Assembly (NCBI RefSeq): GCF_024679095.1
Contig: NC_066517.1
Coordinates: 23,496,040-23,560,039, forward strand
Origin: Eriocheir sinensis
Taxonomy: Eukaryota; Arthropoda; Malacostraca; Decapoda; Varunidae
Reading direction: 5' to 3'
DNA: 64,000 nucleotides
A model generated the notes under the pieces. The model worked only from the letters and a program-made list of their open reading frames with translations, was not told the DNA's origin and ran no database searches. The first letter of the stretch is position 1. Each line of letters begins with the position of its first letter. The position numbers and the translations under genes are program-made. Shown one piece after another: positions 48,819 to 59,300 of this stretch.

Positions 48819-49719
48819 TATATACTTTGTCTAATTCATGTTTTCATATAGTTATAAGTAGTAGTAGTAGTAGTAATAGGAGGAGGAGGAGGAGGAGCAG
48901 GAGGAGGAGGAGGAGGAAGAGAAGCAAGAGGAGGAGGTGGAGGAAGAGAAAGAGGAGGAAGAAAAAACACTAACCAATCTATTCTTCTCTCCCACCAACA
49001 GAAAGAAGGGAGGAAAGAAGGAAGGCAAGAAGGGAGAGAAGAAGGGAAAGAAGAAGGGAGAAAAGAAGGGAGGAAAGAAGGGGGAGGGAGAGAAGAAGCA
49101 GAGAAAGAGCAGCCGCCACCCTAAGGACCTGAGCCTGGATGTGGAGCAGGTGGAGCAGGTGGTGGAGGGCGAGCAGCAGGAGGCGGCGGCACCCGAGTCT
49201 CCCGTGGCAGTGGAGACGAGGAAGAAGAGGGAGGTGGAGGACGAGGTGGAGGAGCACATTGAGGAGGAGGAGGAGGAGGCCGACGAGGAATTGGAGGTAA
49301 ATTAGCGCCCCATATACAGACTCAAAAGAAGTAAACCAAAAAATAAAGAAGTTACCGTCAAAAAACAATCTTCTCTAATGCAAATCAACGACCATTTTCT
49401 TTCCTTCTTTCAGGGTAAACATTAAGGAAATAAAATCAATGCCCGTTTTCCTTTCATGTTTTCAGGGTGGACTTGAGAGAGAGAAGCGCGACGCCGAGAT
49501 GGAGGAGGAGGAGATTGACGAAGCCGTGGTGACTGCCCGCAAGAAGAAGCCAGACAGCGGAGACAACAAGAAGGCCGGGAAGAAGGGCAAGGGCAAGAAG
49601 GGAGGCAAGAAGGGCGGCAAGAAGGGCGAGAAGAAGGGAAACAAGAAGAGCGGAAAGAAGGGAGCAAAGAAGGGCAAGAGCGGAAAGAGGAAGACCAGGA
49701 AGGCTCCCCCACGAGTAAG

Positions 49720-49751
<32 letters not shown>

Positions 49752-50793
49752 AAGAGAGAGATAGAGAGGAAATACTAAATGAAACTAAGAAATCATGAAT
49801 GAGAACGTAAATGAAGATAGAAACAGACAAACGAACAAACAGAAGCTACAAAAGACTTTAAAAAAACGACACAATTGAACCAAAACAAAAGAAATAAAAA
49901 TAATAAACAAAAACTAACACAACAACCAAACCAAACAGGCAGGCAACTAAACAACCCAACCAAACCATCACCCCTTCCCTCACCCCTTCCCATCACCCCT
50001 CTTTCTAACTCCCTCCCCATTTTCTCTCCCCTTCCCCCCAGGTGCGCACAAGCCGGGCCTCCGTGACGGGAATCTCCACGCTGCGCCGCCGAGGGGACGT
50101 TAAGGTGCTCAACAGGAAGGGAGCCAAGGAGATCAGGACCCAGTTTACGCTTGGTCCCGTCAACCTCAAAGTGGCTAGGAAGGTGAGGAGGGGAAGGGGG
50201 AAGGGGAAAGAAGTGAGGAGGGAGAGAAAAGGGAAGGTAGTGAGGAGAGGGAGAGGAAATGGATGGTAATGAGGGGTGGGATAGTAGAGGGACGCTGGTG
50301 AGGGGACGAATAGGGTGTTGGTAGTTACGGTAATGATAGGAAAGTGAAGGAAGAATTGGTTTTCAGTGCCAGTAAGGTGAAAGAAGTGAAGGAAGGTGAT
50401 GGTAGTGAAAATAATGATTGGACAGTGAGGAAAGAAAAATGATTACTAAGAGCGTGAAGATACTGGAAATGCTATGAGTAAAAAACAAAAAAAATAATAA
50501 GGGTGGCTGAGAAAGTGAGGCAATGGCTTACAAACTTCGGTATTGACTGGAGAGAAAGAAATATTGCAAAGAAAAGCGAGAATTATGCAAAGAGAGTGAG
50601 ATTGAAAATAGCTTTAAAAAAAAATATATGACAGTGACAGGAAAGTAAAAAAAAAAAAATGGCAGGAAAATAGGAAAAGTAACAGAAAAGTGAGGAAATG
50701 AGTAATACACGAAGGGTAACGATGAGAGATGATGAAATTGCCAATGATTAATATTTTCATCCATTCCAATTTAGTGCTTTCCGAGAATCATTT

Positions 50794-50870
<77 letters not shown>

Positions 50871-50915
50871 ACCAAAATAGAAACAAGGTCATGATACTAA
50901 TGGCTCTTCTAGGAA

Positions 50916-50962
<47 letters not shown>

Positions 50963-53014
50963 AAAAAAAACACGAAAAAAGAAAACGGGGAAAGAAATTG
51001 AAAGGGATACTAAAATAAAACTCGACACGCGACCCTTGAAATTAATAAATACTTCAGGTGCTTCTTCTAAGTCCTACCTGGAGGAGTTTTGGACGCTATT
51101 CAATTAACGACGGCGACCTGCTCACCTGTTTATAGAGATGGTTAATACCCTCACCTTTTCCTTTCCCTTTTTTTTTTGTTACCTTTAGCGATAGAGGTAA
51201 AAAAAGAAATGAAAGTGATGAAATTAATATGAAAAGACGATGATGAAAGGAGTTAGGATATGTATGAGGAAGGGAAAGGAAGGAAGGGGAAGGAAGGAAG
51301 GAAGGAAGGGAGGAGGGAAAGGATGGAAGGGAAGGAAGGAAAGGGAAGGGGGAAGGGTGAAGGGAAGAGGATAGGCAAGGAAGGAAGGAGGGAAGGGATG
51401 GAAGGGAAGGAAGGAAAGGGAAGGGTGAAGGGAAGAGGATAGGAAAGGAAGGAAGGAGATGAGAAGGGCAAGTAAGGGAAGGGAAGGTAAAGAAAGGGAA
51501 GGAAAATGAGTGGGTAAGGAAAGGGAAGAAAAACAAAGGAAAGGGAAGGAAGGGAAGGAAGGAGAGAGAAGGGAATGAAAGGAAGAGGTTCGTTAAGGAA
51601 GGGAAGGGAAGGGAAGGGAGGAAAAGAGAAGAGAAGGATAAGTAAGGTAAGGAAGGGAGATGAAGGAATGGAAAGGAAGGAAGGGAAGGGAAGGAAGGAG
51701 AGAGAAGGGAATGAAAGGAAGAGGTTCGTTAAGGAAGGGAAGGGAAGGGAAGGGAGGAAAAGAGAAGGGTAACAGAAAATAAGGTAAGGAAGGGAGATGA
51801 AGGAATGGAAAGGAAGGAAGGGAAGGGAAGGAAGGCGAGAGAAGGGAATGAAAGGAAGGGAAGGGAAGGGAGGAAAAGAGAAGGGTAACAGATTATAAGT
51901 TTAATAAGAAAACCATGTGATGAAATACATACCTCACTAACATTTCCTAGGACACACTCACGCCAGATTATCGTCCTCATAGCAGCATCACCTTCACCAG
52001 CTTCTCCCCCTTAAATATCACCAGGAAACAGGAATACTAAACCATTTCAACAATAACTACAAATATATCTCGTTATTGTGGCCCGGGAAACAGTTTTGGG
52101 GATGGACATCGGGAAATACGAGGAACGGAGTACGACAATCTAGCAACGTTATTCACACCTAATCACTCTAACGTTACTACGACAATCTGGCAACGTTACT
52201 CACACCTAATCACTCTAACGTTACTACGACAATTTAGCAACGTTATTCACACCTACCGACTCTAACATTACAACTCATTAAAACGCCCTTCTTCCCTTCC
52301 CTCCACAGTACGGCTTCGGCAAGGACACTATCAGCAGGGACGCCCTCGCCGAGTCCCCGGAGCTGAAGGGCAAGATGCACATTGTGGTCTCCGCCGACGG
52401 CAAGGCGCGCGTGGCCAAGTTCTTCATCTCCAGGCCGAACATCGTCAGGGTGAGGGAAACGGACTCAGATGTAGGTATAAGAAGGGAGGGAGGTAGAGCT
52501 GGAGGAAGATGGAGGTAGGGAAGGAATGGGTAAGGGAGGGATACGTAAGGGAGGGATGGGTAAGGGAGGGATGGGTAAGGGAGGGATGGGTAAGGGAGAA
52601 AGGGTAAGAGAGGGAGGGAAGAAGGGTGACACTTAGGATGGATAAAGTAGTTAAGAAAAAGGGTGACACATTGAGGTAGATAGGTAAGAGATGAAGGGAA
52701 TGGGTAAGGGAGGGTGGATAACATACTGAGGTAGATGGGTAATGAAGGGATAGGTAAGGGAGGAAGAAAGGTGTAAGAAGGCGTAGGAAGGAAGGATAGG
52801 GAGAGACAGGAAGGGAGAATAAGAGATAAGTGTAGGAAGGCGTAGGAAGGAAGGAAAGGGAGAGAGATAGAAAGGGAGATAAGAGAAGAGAAGGGAGAGG
52901 AAATCAGAGGCGGACAAAGAGAGGAAAATGGAAGGAAGGAAGAAAGAAAGGAAGGACATAATAGAGAAAGGGGAAGAACAGAAGGACGTAGAAGGGAGTA
53001 AGTACAATGGAACG

Positions 53015-53047
<33 letters not shown>

Positions 53048-53312
53048 CATGAAAGGGGTGACCTATACATTCGGGCTGATATACAATTAGTTAGTTGCTC
53101 TGAATATACGCCTCCCTCTCGCTTCCATTCATTAGACCTTTTACGCTCCCTTCCAGCCGCCTCTCATATGATTTCTCTTTTAACTCTTCGTCAGGGTGAG
53201 GTTTTAACTGTATTTCTGTCGGCCTAGTGTCTGTCTGTCTGTCTAACGCTTTTGTATCTCTATTTCACTCTTTGTCTTTCTGTCTTTCTGTCTCTCTCTC
53301 TCTCTGTCTCTG

Positions 53313-53343
<31 letters not shown>

Positions 53344-53733
53344 TTGCTGTCTGATTTTCATTTATCTGGGCAAGTGTATTTCTGTTTGTCTGTTTACCTG
53401 TCTGTCTGCTTACTAATATGTCTGTTTATCCGTCTAACTCTCTGTCTACCTACTTATATACTCGTCTGTCTAGCTATGTACATGTCTGCTCACCTGTCTA
53501 ACACTTTTCCTATCTATCTGTCTAACTAACTATATGACCGTCCGCCTGTGTGCCTGTCCCCTAATCGTCCCCTCCCGCCCCAGGTTGAAGGCACGCTGCA
53601 CAAGGAAGTCAAGACCGGTATGAACAACAACTACCTCGAGCGCTCCATCGCCCGCGTGACCCCCGTGGCTACCAAGAGGCTCAAGGCGGCGGCGAGGGAG
53701 GTGCTCTCGTCCAGCCAGACCAGGAACCAGTAA
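44487..53733 (+). CDS. secreted Lys/Glu-rich protein, unknown family (479 aa, nine coding exons)
   Basis: Joined exons: 44487-44673, 47198-47224, 47382-47432, 48483-48681, 49002-49296, 49466-49714, 50042-50182, 52309-52449, 53584-53733. Together they give 1440 nt including TAA, with consistent phases and GT-AG junctions. Residues 1-20 form a signal peptide (MRLIVFLGAVLGVAVGLTLA, cleavage before Gln21). Residues 21-88 are acidic. Residues about 89-135 are mixed (YNNFIDTVLRRINSF), with an N-glycosylation sequon at N138. Lys-Gly repeats lie at about 134-190 and 288-332, separated by Glu-rich stretches. RKKR (228-231) and REKR (258-261) are furin-type sites. Residues 337-479 are more ordered, with alternating hydrophobics and an RGD at 353-355. 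The product is inferred to be an extracellular polyampholyte, perhaps a matrix or cuticle component. I do not recognise the family, and a histone-like label would contradict the signal peptide. Confidence 0.85.
44674..45280 (+). repeat. about 155-bp tandem repeat beginning inside exon 2, with duplicated donors
   Basis: Units start in the exon and repeat at 164, 153 and 154 bases. AGATCCTTCTTAAGTTGGGA occurs at about 44850, 45004 and 45157, with the first copy near 44686. Each unit carries a donor: GTAAGT at 44674 (used) and GTGAGT at 44838, 44991 and 45145. The second unit retains an exon-like CTCCAGGATCTATTCG before its donor. Confidence 0.88.
45281..47197. repeat. rest of intron 2: microsatellites and G-rich block
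   Basis: TTC at 45393-45535, (GA)n at 45595-45674, CCT at 45727-45775, pyrimidine-rich at 45896-46430, (CT)n at 46430-46490, a G-rich minisatellite at 46540-46960 (AGGGAGGGGAGATGTAAGTA duplicated), and (TTTA)n at 47094-47135. It ends in the acceptor CTTCTTCACAG. Confidence 0.88.
47198..47224 (+). CDS. coding exon 3 (27-nt microexon)
   Basis: Acceptor TTCTTCACAG before it, donor GCAG|GTAAGA after it. Phase 1 in and out, so it can be skipped without frameshift. It encodes DNEAEELAA, continuing the acidic segment. Confidence 0.78.
47382..47432 (+). CDS. coding exon 4 (51-nt exon)
   Basis: Acceptor TTCTCTTTTAG, donor GAC|GTAAGT. Phase 1 in and out, also skippable in frame. It encodes AAAADDDDEVAGVDREG, i.e. 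Ala4-Asp4 from GCT/GAT repeats. Confidence 0.78.
47433..48482. other. intron 4
   Basis: Pyrimidine-rich throughout, with CTTTCTTTC stretches and a repeated ATTCTNTCTTCCAGTCCCTT (about 48208 and 48285) that contains acceptor-like TTCCAG sites. No additional in-frame exon was supported. Confidence 0.6.
48483..48681 (+). CDS. coding exon 5
   Basis: Acceptor CACGCACGCAG, donor AAGGG|GTAAGG; enters in phase 1 and leaves in phase 2. Encodes residues 89-154. It starts RKADDGSGGEVDVTRYNN, followed by the hydrophobic/basic FIDTVLRRINSFSRTRNDPL segment, then the start of the first Lys-rich block (DGKKKNKTKDEK), which has the only N-linked glycosylation sequon. Confidence 0.85.
48682..49001. repeat. 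intron 5: GATA, GA, GTA and GGA repeats
   Basis: (GATA)n at 48717-48747, (GA)n at 48750-48816, (GTA)n at 48857-48875 and GGA-rich at 48879-48960. It ends in the acceptor CTCTCCCACCAACAG. Confidence 0.92.
49002..49296 (+). CDS. coding exon 6: first Lys-Gly block and acidic block
   Basis: Phase 2 in, phase 0 out; donor GAG|GTAAAT. Residues 155-253. The first half is AAG-AAG-GGN codon repeats (KKG). Then come RKSSRHPKDLSLDVEQVEQV, a run of E/Q/A, the RKKR furin-type site, and a Glu-rich end. Retention of the next intron would add only VN and stop, so it gives a truncated form. Confidence 0.85.
49466..49714 (+). CDS. coding exon 7: acidic linker and second Lys-Gly block
   Basis: Phase 0 in and out (83 codons, residues 254-336). 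Starts GGLEREKRDAEMEEEEIDEA with an REKR site, then ARKKKPD and a second KKG-type repeat ending KRKTRKAPPR. The acceptor (TTTTCAG at 49465) is one of two tandem copies; the upstream copy at 49413 would give GKH and a stop. Confidence 0.85.
49715..50041. other. intron 7
   Basis: Donor GTAAGT followed by (GATA)n at 49721-49751, A-rich DNA, and a C/T-rich tract with CACCCCTTCCC repeats ending TTCCCCCCAG. Confidence 0.8.
50042..50182 (+). CDS. coding exon 8: RGD-containing start of C-terminal region
   Basis: 141 nt, 47 codons, phase 0 both sides, donor AAG|GTGAGG. Residues 337-383, including STLRRRGDVKVLNRKG (RGD at 353-355) and TQFTLGPVNLKVARK. Sequence complexity is normal here, unlike exons 5-7, which marks the start of what is probably a folded domain. 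Confidence 0.87.
50183..52308. repeat. intron 8: GA/CT runs, polypurine minisatellites, 47-bp repeat
   Basis: Purine-rich at 50183-50720, (CT)n at 50795-50866 and 50920-50961, about 250 unique bases, and an AAGGGAAGG polypurine block at 51260-51890 with units containing GAGAGAAGGGAATGAAAGGA at about 51564, 51699 and 51835. A 47-bp unit ×3 (ACGACAATCTAGCAACGTTA; 52132, 52179, 52226) follows. The acceptor is CCTTCCCTCCACAG. Confidence 0.88.
52309..52449 (+). CDS. coding exon 9
   Basis: Again 141 nt and 47 codons, phase 0 both sides, donor AGG|GTGAGG. Residues 384-430: YGFGKDTISRDALAESPELK, then the alternating hydrophobic KMHIVVSADGKARVAKFFIS, which looks like beta strands. The third base of codons is strongly G/C, as in exons 8 and 10, supporting real coding. 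Confidence 0.87.
52450..53583. repeat. intron 9: purine minisatellites and TCTG repeats
   Basis: 15-bp GTAAGGGAGGGATGG units at about 52525-52605, further purine-rich repeats with AGGCGTAGGAAGGAAGG (52781 and 52837), (GA)n at 53019-53047, and TCTG/TCTA repeats at 53228-53535. It ends CCCCTCCCGCCCCAG. Confidence 0.88.
53584..53733 (+). CDS. coding exon 10: C-terminus and stop
   Basis: 49 codons plus TAA (53731-53733), residues 431-479. VEGTLHKEVKTGMNNNYLER, then SIARVTPVATKRLKAAAREV, an amphipathic helix-like end, and a Ser/Gln/Arg tail. No transmembrane segment or GPI signal is present, so the product should be soluble after secretion. Confidence 0.87.
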   Translation, partial: VEGTLHKEVKTGMNNNYLERSIARVTPVATKRLKAAAREVLSSSQTRNQ

Positions 53734-56405
53734 GCTGAGGTCCCTGCCGCTGCTGCCCTGCCCGACGCCACGGCTGCCAACACCTACAGAACTGCTTCCC
53801 TTTGCTCAGACTCTCGGCAATCTTGTTCTTCTTGTTCCTTTTCATTTTAGGGTCTTTGCAGTACTGTCCAGCATCTATAAATGATACTATGATGCTGTTT
53901 TAAGTACTGGTCATCTTCAGCATTGTTAGAGTTAATCCTGTAGTGCTGTTTTTAGTACTGTTATTCGTCTCTTGTTCTTCTTGTTCCATTCAGACTCTTT
54001 GCAGTACTGTCCAGCATCTAGAAATGATCCTAAGGTGTTGTTTTAAGTACTGGTCATCCTCAGCATTGTTAAGAGTCCTGTAGTGCTGTTTTTAGTACTG
54101 TTATCTGTCCCCTTGGCCTCTTAACACTTGGCAGTCTCTTGCTCTTCTTCTTGTTCTACTCAGGCTCGTTACAGCACTATTCAGCATCGTTAAGGTCGAT
54201 TCTAAGGTGTTGTTCTAAGTACTGTCATCTATGCCAGCGTTAGAGACAATCCTATCTGCTGTTCCTCGTTCTTGGTCATCTTCAGTTCTCTACCCAGCGT
54301 CGCGAGAGTTGGTGCCACGGTGTTTTTAGTACAACCATCCTTCGGGACTCAACGACAACTCTGGGAATGTTTTGTTAAGTCCCTGTCAAGCCTCCACTGA
54401 ATTCCTGTAGCCCCCTGTCCCCCCACACACCCCTGCCCCCCGCCCTCAGGAAGTTCCCAAGTCCCTTATCTCAAGTAATCCTCTCCGGGCTTTTCATTTC
54501 GTTGAGAGACTTGGTTTTAAATCCCTCAAATCCTCCTCTTCTTCTTCCACCTTTCTTTTTTTCATGGTTTCCCCCCCCCAGAATTTCTCTCAGGGGTAAA
54601 ATTTTCCATTATAGTTTGAGTGATTCCAAAGTGTTTAAGTGGAGGCGTTTTTTTTTTTTTTTTTTGTTTCTTTTTGACGGAGTTTATTCAGTTTCGATTC
54701 CCCTTGACTTCCTGGTTGAATCGTTTTGCTGTCCCGATCACTTCCTGTACTTGTCTTGTTTGGCTTTCTTTCGGCAGGGTCAAGTCAGTTTTCGATTCCC
54801 TTTGACCTCCAGGCTAAATCATGTTGGTGTCCCGATCTCTTCTTGTTCTTGTCCTGTTTTCGTGAAGTCTGCCTAGTCTTCCCCTGTGCCCTGGTGATCT
54901 AAAAGTATAAGCCATTTGGGTCCCTTCATCACCACGGTTTTCTTTCGGCAGAGCTAGAATCATTTTTGGTGTCCCGATCGCTTCCTGTTCTTGTCCTGTT
55001 TCCCTTACATCTGCCTGGCCTTCCCCTGTGCCCTGGTGATCTAAAAGTATAAGCCATTTGAGTCCCTACACCACCATGGTTTTCTTTCGGCAGAGCTAGA
55101 ATCATTTTTGGTGTTCCGATCACTTTTTGTCCTGTTTCGTGAAGTCTGCCTGGCCTTCCCCTGTGCCTTGGTGATTTAAAAGTATGAATCATGAGTCCCT
55201 TCACCACGACACCACTCCCTCCATCCCCCTCCCAGCCGTCCTTCACAAGTAATAGCCAACCAGTCACCACGGCATAAAAATTTGGTTCCAAGGTTTTCCC
55301 TCGCCACAAAAAGAACAAGAATAAAACAAGAAGATGAAAAACAACGAAGAAGAAGAAGAATGGGACAGCAGACTATTTTACCAGCGTGCAGCACCAACCA
55401 GCCAGCACCAGCCTCTCCTCTCCTCTCATTTCTTCCCTTCCCTCGCGGCGCATCGGAGCAGTTGAGGTCGCGTCCCCCCCGCCCTCCCCCCTCCCGCCAC
55501 CGGCCAGCCCTCGAAGCCCTTGGACCAGCGCAAGAAAATGGATTAAGTCCCCGGATGATGCTAATGTTGCGACAGCCTCACTTGCATCATTGTCTTATGT
55601 CTCCTCCTCCTCCTCCTCCTCGTCCTTGTCTTCCTCCTGCAGCCTCACTTTCTCAGGGCTTTCATCATTGTCCTGTACCTTCTCCTCCTCCTCTTCCTCC
55701 TCCTCCTTCATGTCTAGTCTAACATACATCACTCAGAGCTAAATTTCCGGTTCCACTCCCTCACTCCCATCCCTCCCTCTCCTTCATTACGCAAAACTCT
55801 ACCAAGAGAGAAAAAAAAGCTAAAAAAAAGAACTGATTCCTCGGAGTCCAGCGGCCTCAGAAGTGCACGTCTGAAGCCTCGCCTGAGACTCCCCCGACGA
55901 CGACTTCGGCGACACGCAAACCCGACGACGGATACGGACGACGCTGTGACTCGGCCCTCCAGACCCTCCCCCCTCCCCCCCCGCCCCTTCCTGGGTGAGG
56001 GAGGGGAGGGCCAGCCACGGAGGGGGGGTGAGGGGCACGGGGGGAAGGGCCACGTACGGATTTTGGATGCCACGGTCTGCCATCTTTCCATTTTCGTCTC
56101 GCTTGTCAACTCGGCGACAGAACGATACAAAAAGGTCTCTTGCTTCGCACGGAACATCGCAGCAGCCCGGCGAGGTTGGTCTCTCGCCTATATTATTTTT
56201 TTTATTTATTTTGTTTTGTGTTAGTTTTTTTTTTTTTATAGTTACCGTGTTGTATGTACTTGATATTATTATGATGTATGTGTTGTGTGAGTGTGTGTTA
56301 TTCTTATTATTATATTGTTATTATTATTACCACTACGATGAGTTTTGGTTATTAAGATGTGTTTAATTTATTGTGTATTTAATAATAAACTCTAGATTAA
56401 GATGT
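53734..56405 (+). other. predicted 3' UTR, with two tandem-repeat blocks
   Basis: From the stop to the poly(A) signal at 56384. Contains a 147-167 bp unit ×3 (TCTTGTTCTTCTTGTTCC at about 53822, 53969 and 54136; AGTACTGTCCAGCATC) and a 134-142 bp unit ×3 (CCCCTGTGCCCTGGTGATCT at about 54881, 55024 and 55158; CGGCAGAGCTAGAATCATTT). It also has a CpG-rich stretch at 55830-56180. A 2.7-kb 3' UTR is long but possible. An earlier AATAAA at 55320 lacks a GT-rich downstream element. Frames here are not supported as genes. Confidence 0.55.
56384..56389 (+). terminator. candidate polyadenylation signal AATAAA
   Basis: AATAAA followed about 15-35 bases later by GT-rich GATGTGGTTGTTTGC. It is the best-formed poly(A) site downstream of the stop codon. 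Confidence 0.6.
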
Positions 56406-57170
56406 GGTTGTTTGCTTTCCTGGTTCCTTCTTTTTTTCTTTCCTTCCAAATGTTTCTTGTTTTCTTTTGTTTTTGTTTATTTGTGCGTCAGTTTCATATA
56501 CTTCCTCAAATCCAAAAGCTGCTATTTCATTTTTCTTTATTGTTTTTTCTTACTTCCGCGATTGTATTCTTTTTTTTTGTTTCTTTTTTTTCATTTCTCC
56601 TAACTTTTTTTTTCTTGTTTTTTTTGTGCTTCAAGTTCATACACTTCCTCAAAACCCAAAGCTGCTATTTCATTTTCTTTATTGTTTTTTTTCTTACTTC
56701 CGCGATTGTATTATTTTTTTGGTTCCCTTTTTTCATTTCTCCTAACCTTTTCTTGTTTTTTTTGTGCTTCAAGTTCATACAATTCCTCAAAACCAAAAGC
56801 TGCTATTTCATTTTCCTTTATTGTTTTTTTTTTCTTACTTCCGCGATTGTATTATTTTTTTGGTTCCCTTTTTTTCATTTCTCCTAACTTTTTTTTTTTG
56901 TGCTTCAAGTTCATACACTTCCTCAAAACCCAAAGTTGCTATTTTCTTTTCCTTTATTGTTTTTTTTTCTTACGCCTACGATTGTATTTTTTTTTTTTTA
57001 GGTTTCCTTTTTTCATTCCTCCCAATTTTATTTTTTCATACAATTCCTCAAAACCAAAAGCTGCTATTTCCTTTTCCTTTATTGTTTTTTTCTTACTCCT
57101 GCGATTGTATTTTTTTTTCCTTTTTTTCGTTCCTTCCAAATTTTCCTTCCTTGTTTTATTTCTTCAATAA
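56406..57170 (+). repeat. 124-143 bp T-rich satellite, five copies
   Basis: TTCCTCAAAACCAAAAGCTG-type words at about 56502, 56645, 56783, 56919 and 57043, each followed by CTATTT, TTTATTGTTTTTT, CTTACTTCCGCGATTGTAT and a T-run. Unit length drifts with T-run length. Confidence 0.92.
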
Positions 57171-57565
57171 CTCACAATTCCCAAGAGCTGTTTGTTGTTT
57201 CCGTTATCTTTACTTCGTTCTTTACTCCATTTCTTCTTTATTTCCTTTTCATTTATTTCGTTCTTCTTATTATTCTTGAAAATCTCGGAGGCTTGGCAGT
57301 AATCAATCCATTTTCTTCTTGTTTTCATTTTTTTCTTCAATAAAACGCAAAAACCAGCATCCACTTTCTTTTCCTCCTTGCTTTAGTCCTCCTCCTTCCT
57401 CGCCCTCCTCCTCCTCCTCCTCCTCCTCCTCCTCCTCGTTCATCCCCTTCTCTTCTTGTTCTTCCTCGTCTTCTTTACTTCGACAACCAGCAACGACCAC
57501 TACTGACTCTCATTTCTCCTTATTCTAGTTCTCCTCCTTCCTCCTACTCCTCCTCCTCCTCAAGG
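57171..57565. repeat. pyrimidine-rich block with (CCT)n
   Basis: T/C-rich unique sequence, then (CCT)n at about 57401-57436 and CCT at 57550-57562. Confidence 0.8.
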
Positions 57566-57955
57566 CCAAGCAGTTATCACGGTTGCCAGAAGGGATTCAT
57601 TTTTCACCTCATCATACGGCGCCGCTCGAGGCAGTAGAATTTTCCATCTCGTGAGTAAGTCCTCGGTAATGATATCGAGTTCCCTTGTGTTCAGGGTCTT
57701 AGAGGAGGGAGACAAGACTGAGGACGTTACATTGGGTGGTATTTTCATTATTATTATTGGTAGTATTCTATAGAAGATGATTTTTTGGGCTCGTGTTGTA
57801 TTGAGGGTTTTAGAAGAGGGACTTGAGGGGAAGGCTTCGGGACATTATATTAGGTCTTGTTTTTATTAGTATTGCTGTTAGTAGGTTATTTGTGAACCTA
57901 ATTGACTGCTTTGCTAATTAGTTCTATATCGTTTCATCTCTTTTTTTTTTATCTT
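57566..57955. other. unique stretch with a weak minus-strand coding-like segment
   Basis: A 62-codon minus-strand frame (57560-57748) has non-repetitive composition (ELDIITEDLLTRWKILLPRA). The sequence GGGTCTTAGAGGAGGGAGAC at about 57695 has a diverged echo at about 57807. No splice pair was convincing and the family is unknown; it may be part of a dispersed element. Confidence 0.25.
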
Positions 57956-58640
57956 ATATGAATGTTATTTTTCTTTTCTCCTCCTCCTCCTCCTCCTTTC
58001 TCTCTCCTTTCTTCCTTCTCCTCCTCCTTTTTCTTCTCTTCCTCCTCCTTCTCCTCCTCTTTCTCTTTCTCCTGCATCTACTCTTTCTTCATCTACTCTT
58101 CCTTCTTCTCCTTCACCTCTTCTTTCTTCCGTCTCCTACTCCTCCTTCTCCTCCGTCTCCTCCTCTTTATCCCTCTCCTTCATTTCCTCCTTTCTCTCTT
58201 CTTTCTTCCTTCTCCTCCTCCTTTTTTTCCTCTTCCTTCTCCTCCTTCTCCTCCTCTTTCTCCCTCTCCTTCATCTCCTCTTCCTTCATTTCCTCTTCCT
58301 TCTTCTTCTTCACCTACATCTCCTCCTCTTCCTTCTCCTCCTCTTTATCCCTCTTCTTCCTCCTCTTCCTTCTTCTAATTCACTTCCATCTCCTCCTCCT
58401 CTTCTTTTCCGTCTTCTCTTCCCGCATCCCTTGTTCCTCCTCCTCCTCCTCATCATCATCATCCTCTTCTTCTTCCTCCTCCTCCTCTTCCTCCTCCTCG
58501 TTCCGAATATGCTTCTGCAATGTCAAAGATTAATGATTCGAATTGATAGTTTACTCCATCAGCTCCTCCTCCTCCTCCTCCTCACCTCATCCTCCTCCTC
58601 CTCCTCCACTTGCCCCATATAGCCAAGCGGGGAGATTAAT
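57956..58640 (-). repeat. polypyrimidine CTT/CCT block
   Basis: TCCTCCTTCTCCTCCTCTTT-type repetition with 50-90 bp higher-order units (CTCCTTCATTTCCTC at about 58173 and 58280). Phe/Leu/Ser frames are artefacts. Confidence 0.9.

Positions 58641-59300
<660 letters not shown>

Noticed and set aside
44487..53733. Histone H1 or nucleolar-type protein for the Lys-rich product
   Set aside because: The N-terminal signal peptide and RxKR sites point to the secretory route; Lys-Gly blocks alone do not define a histone.
54502..54876. A 124-codon + strand frame downstream of the gene
   Set aside because: Phe/Ser-rich translation of T-rich 3' UTR sequence, with no splice or promoter context.
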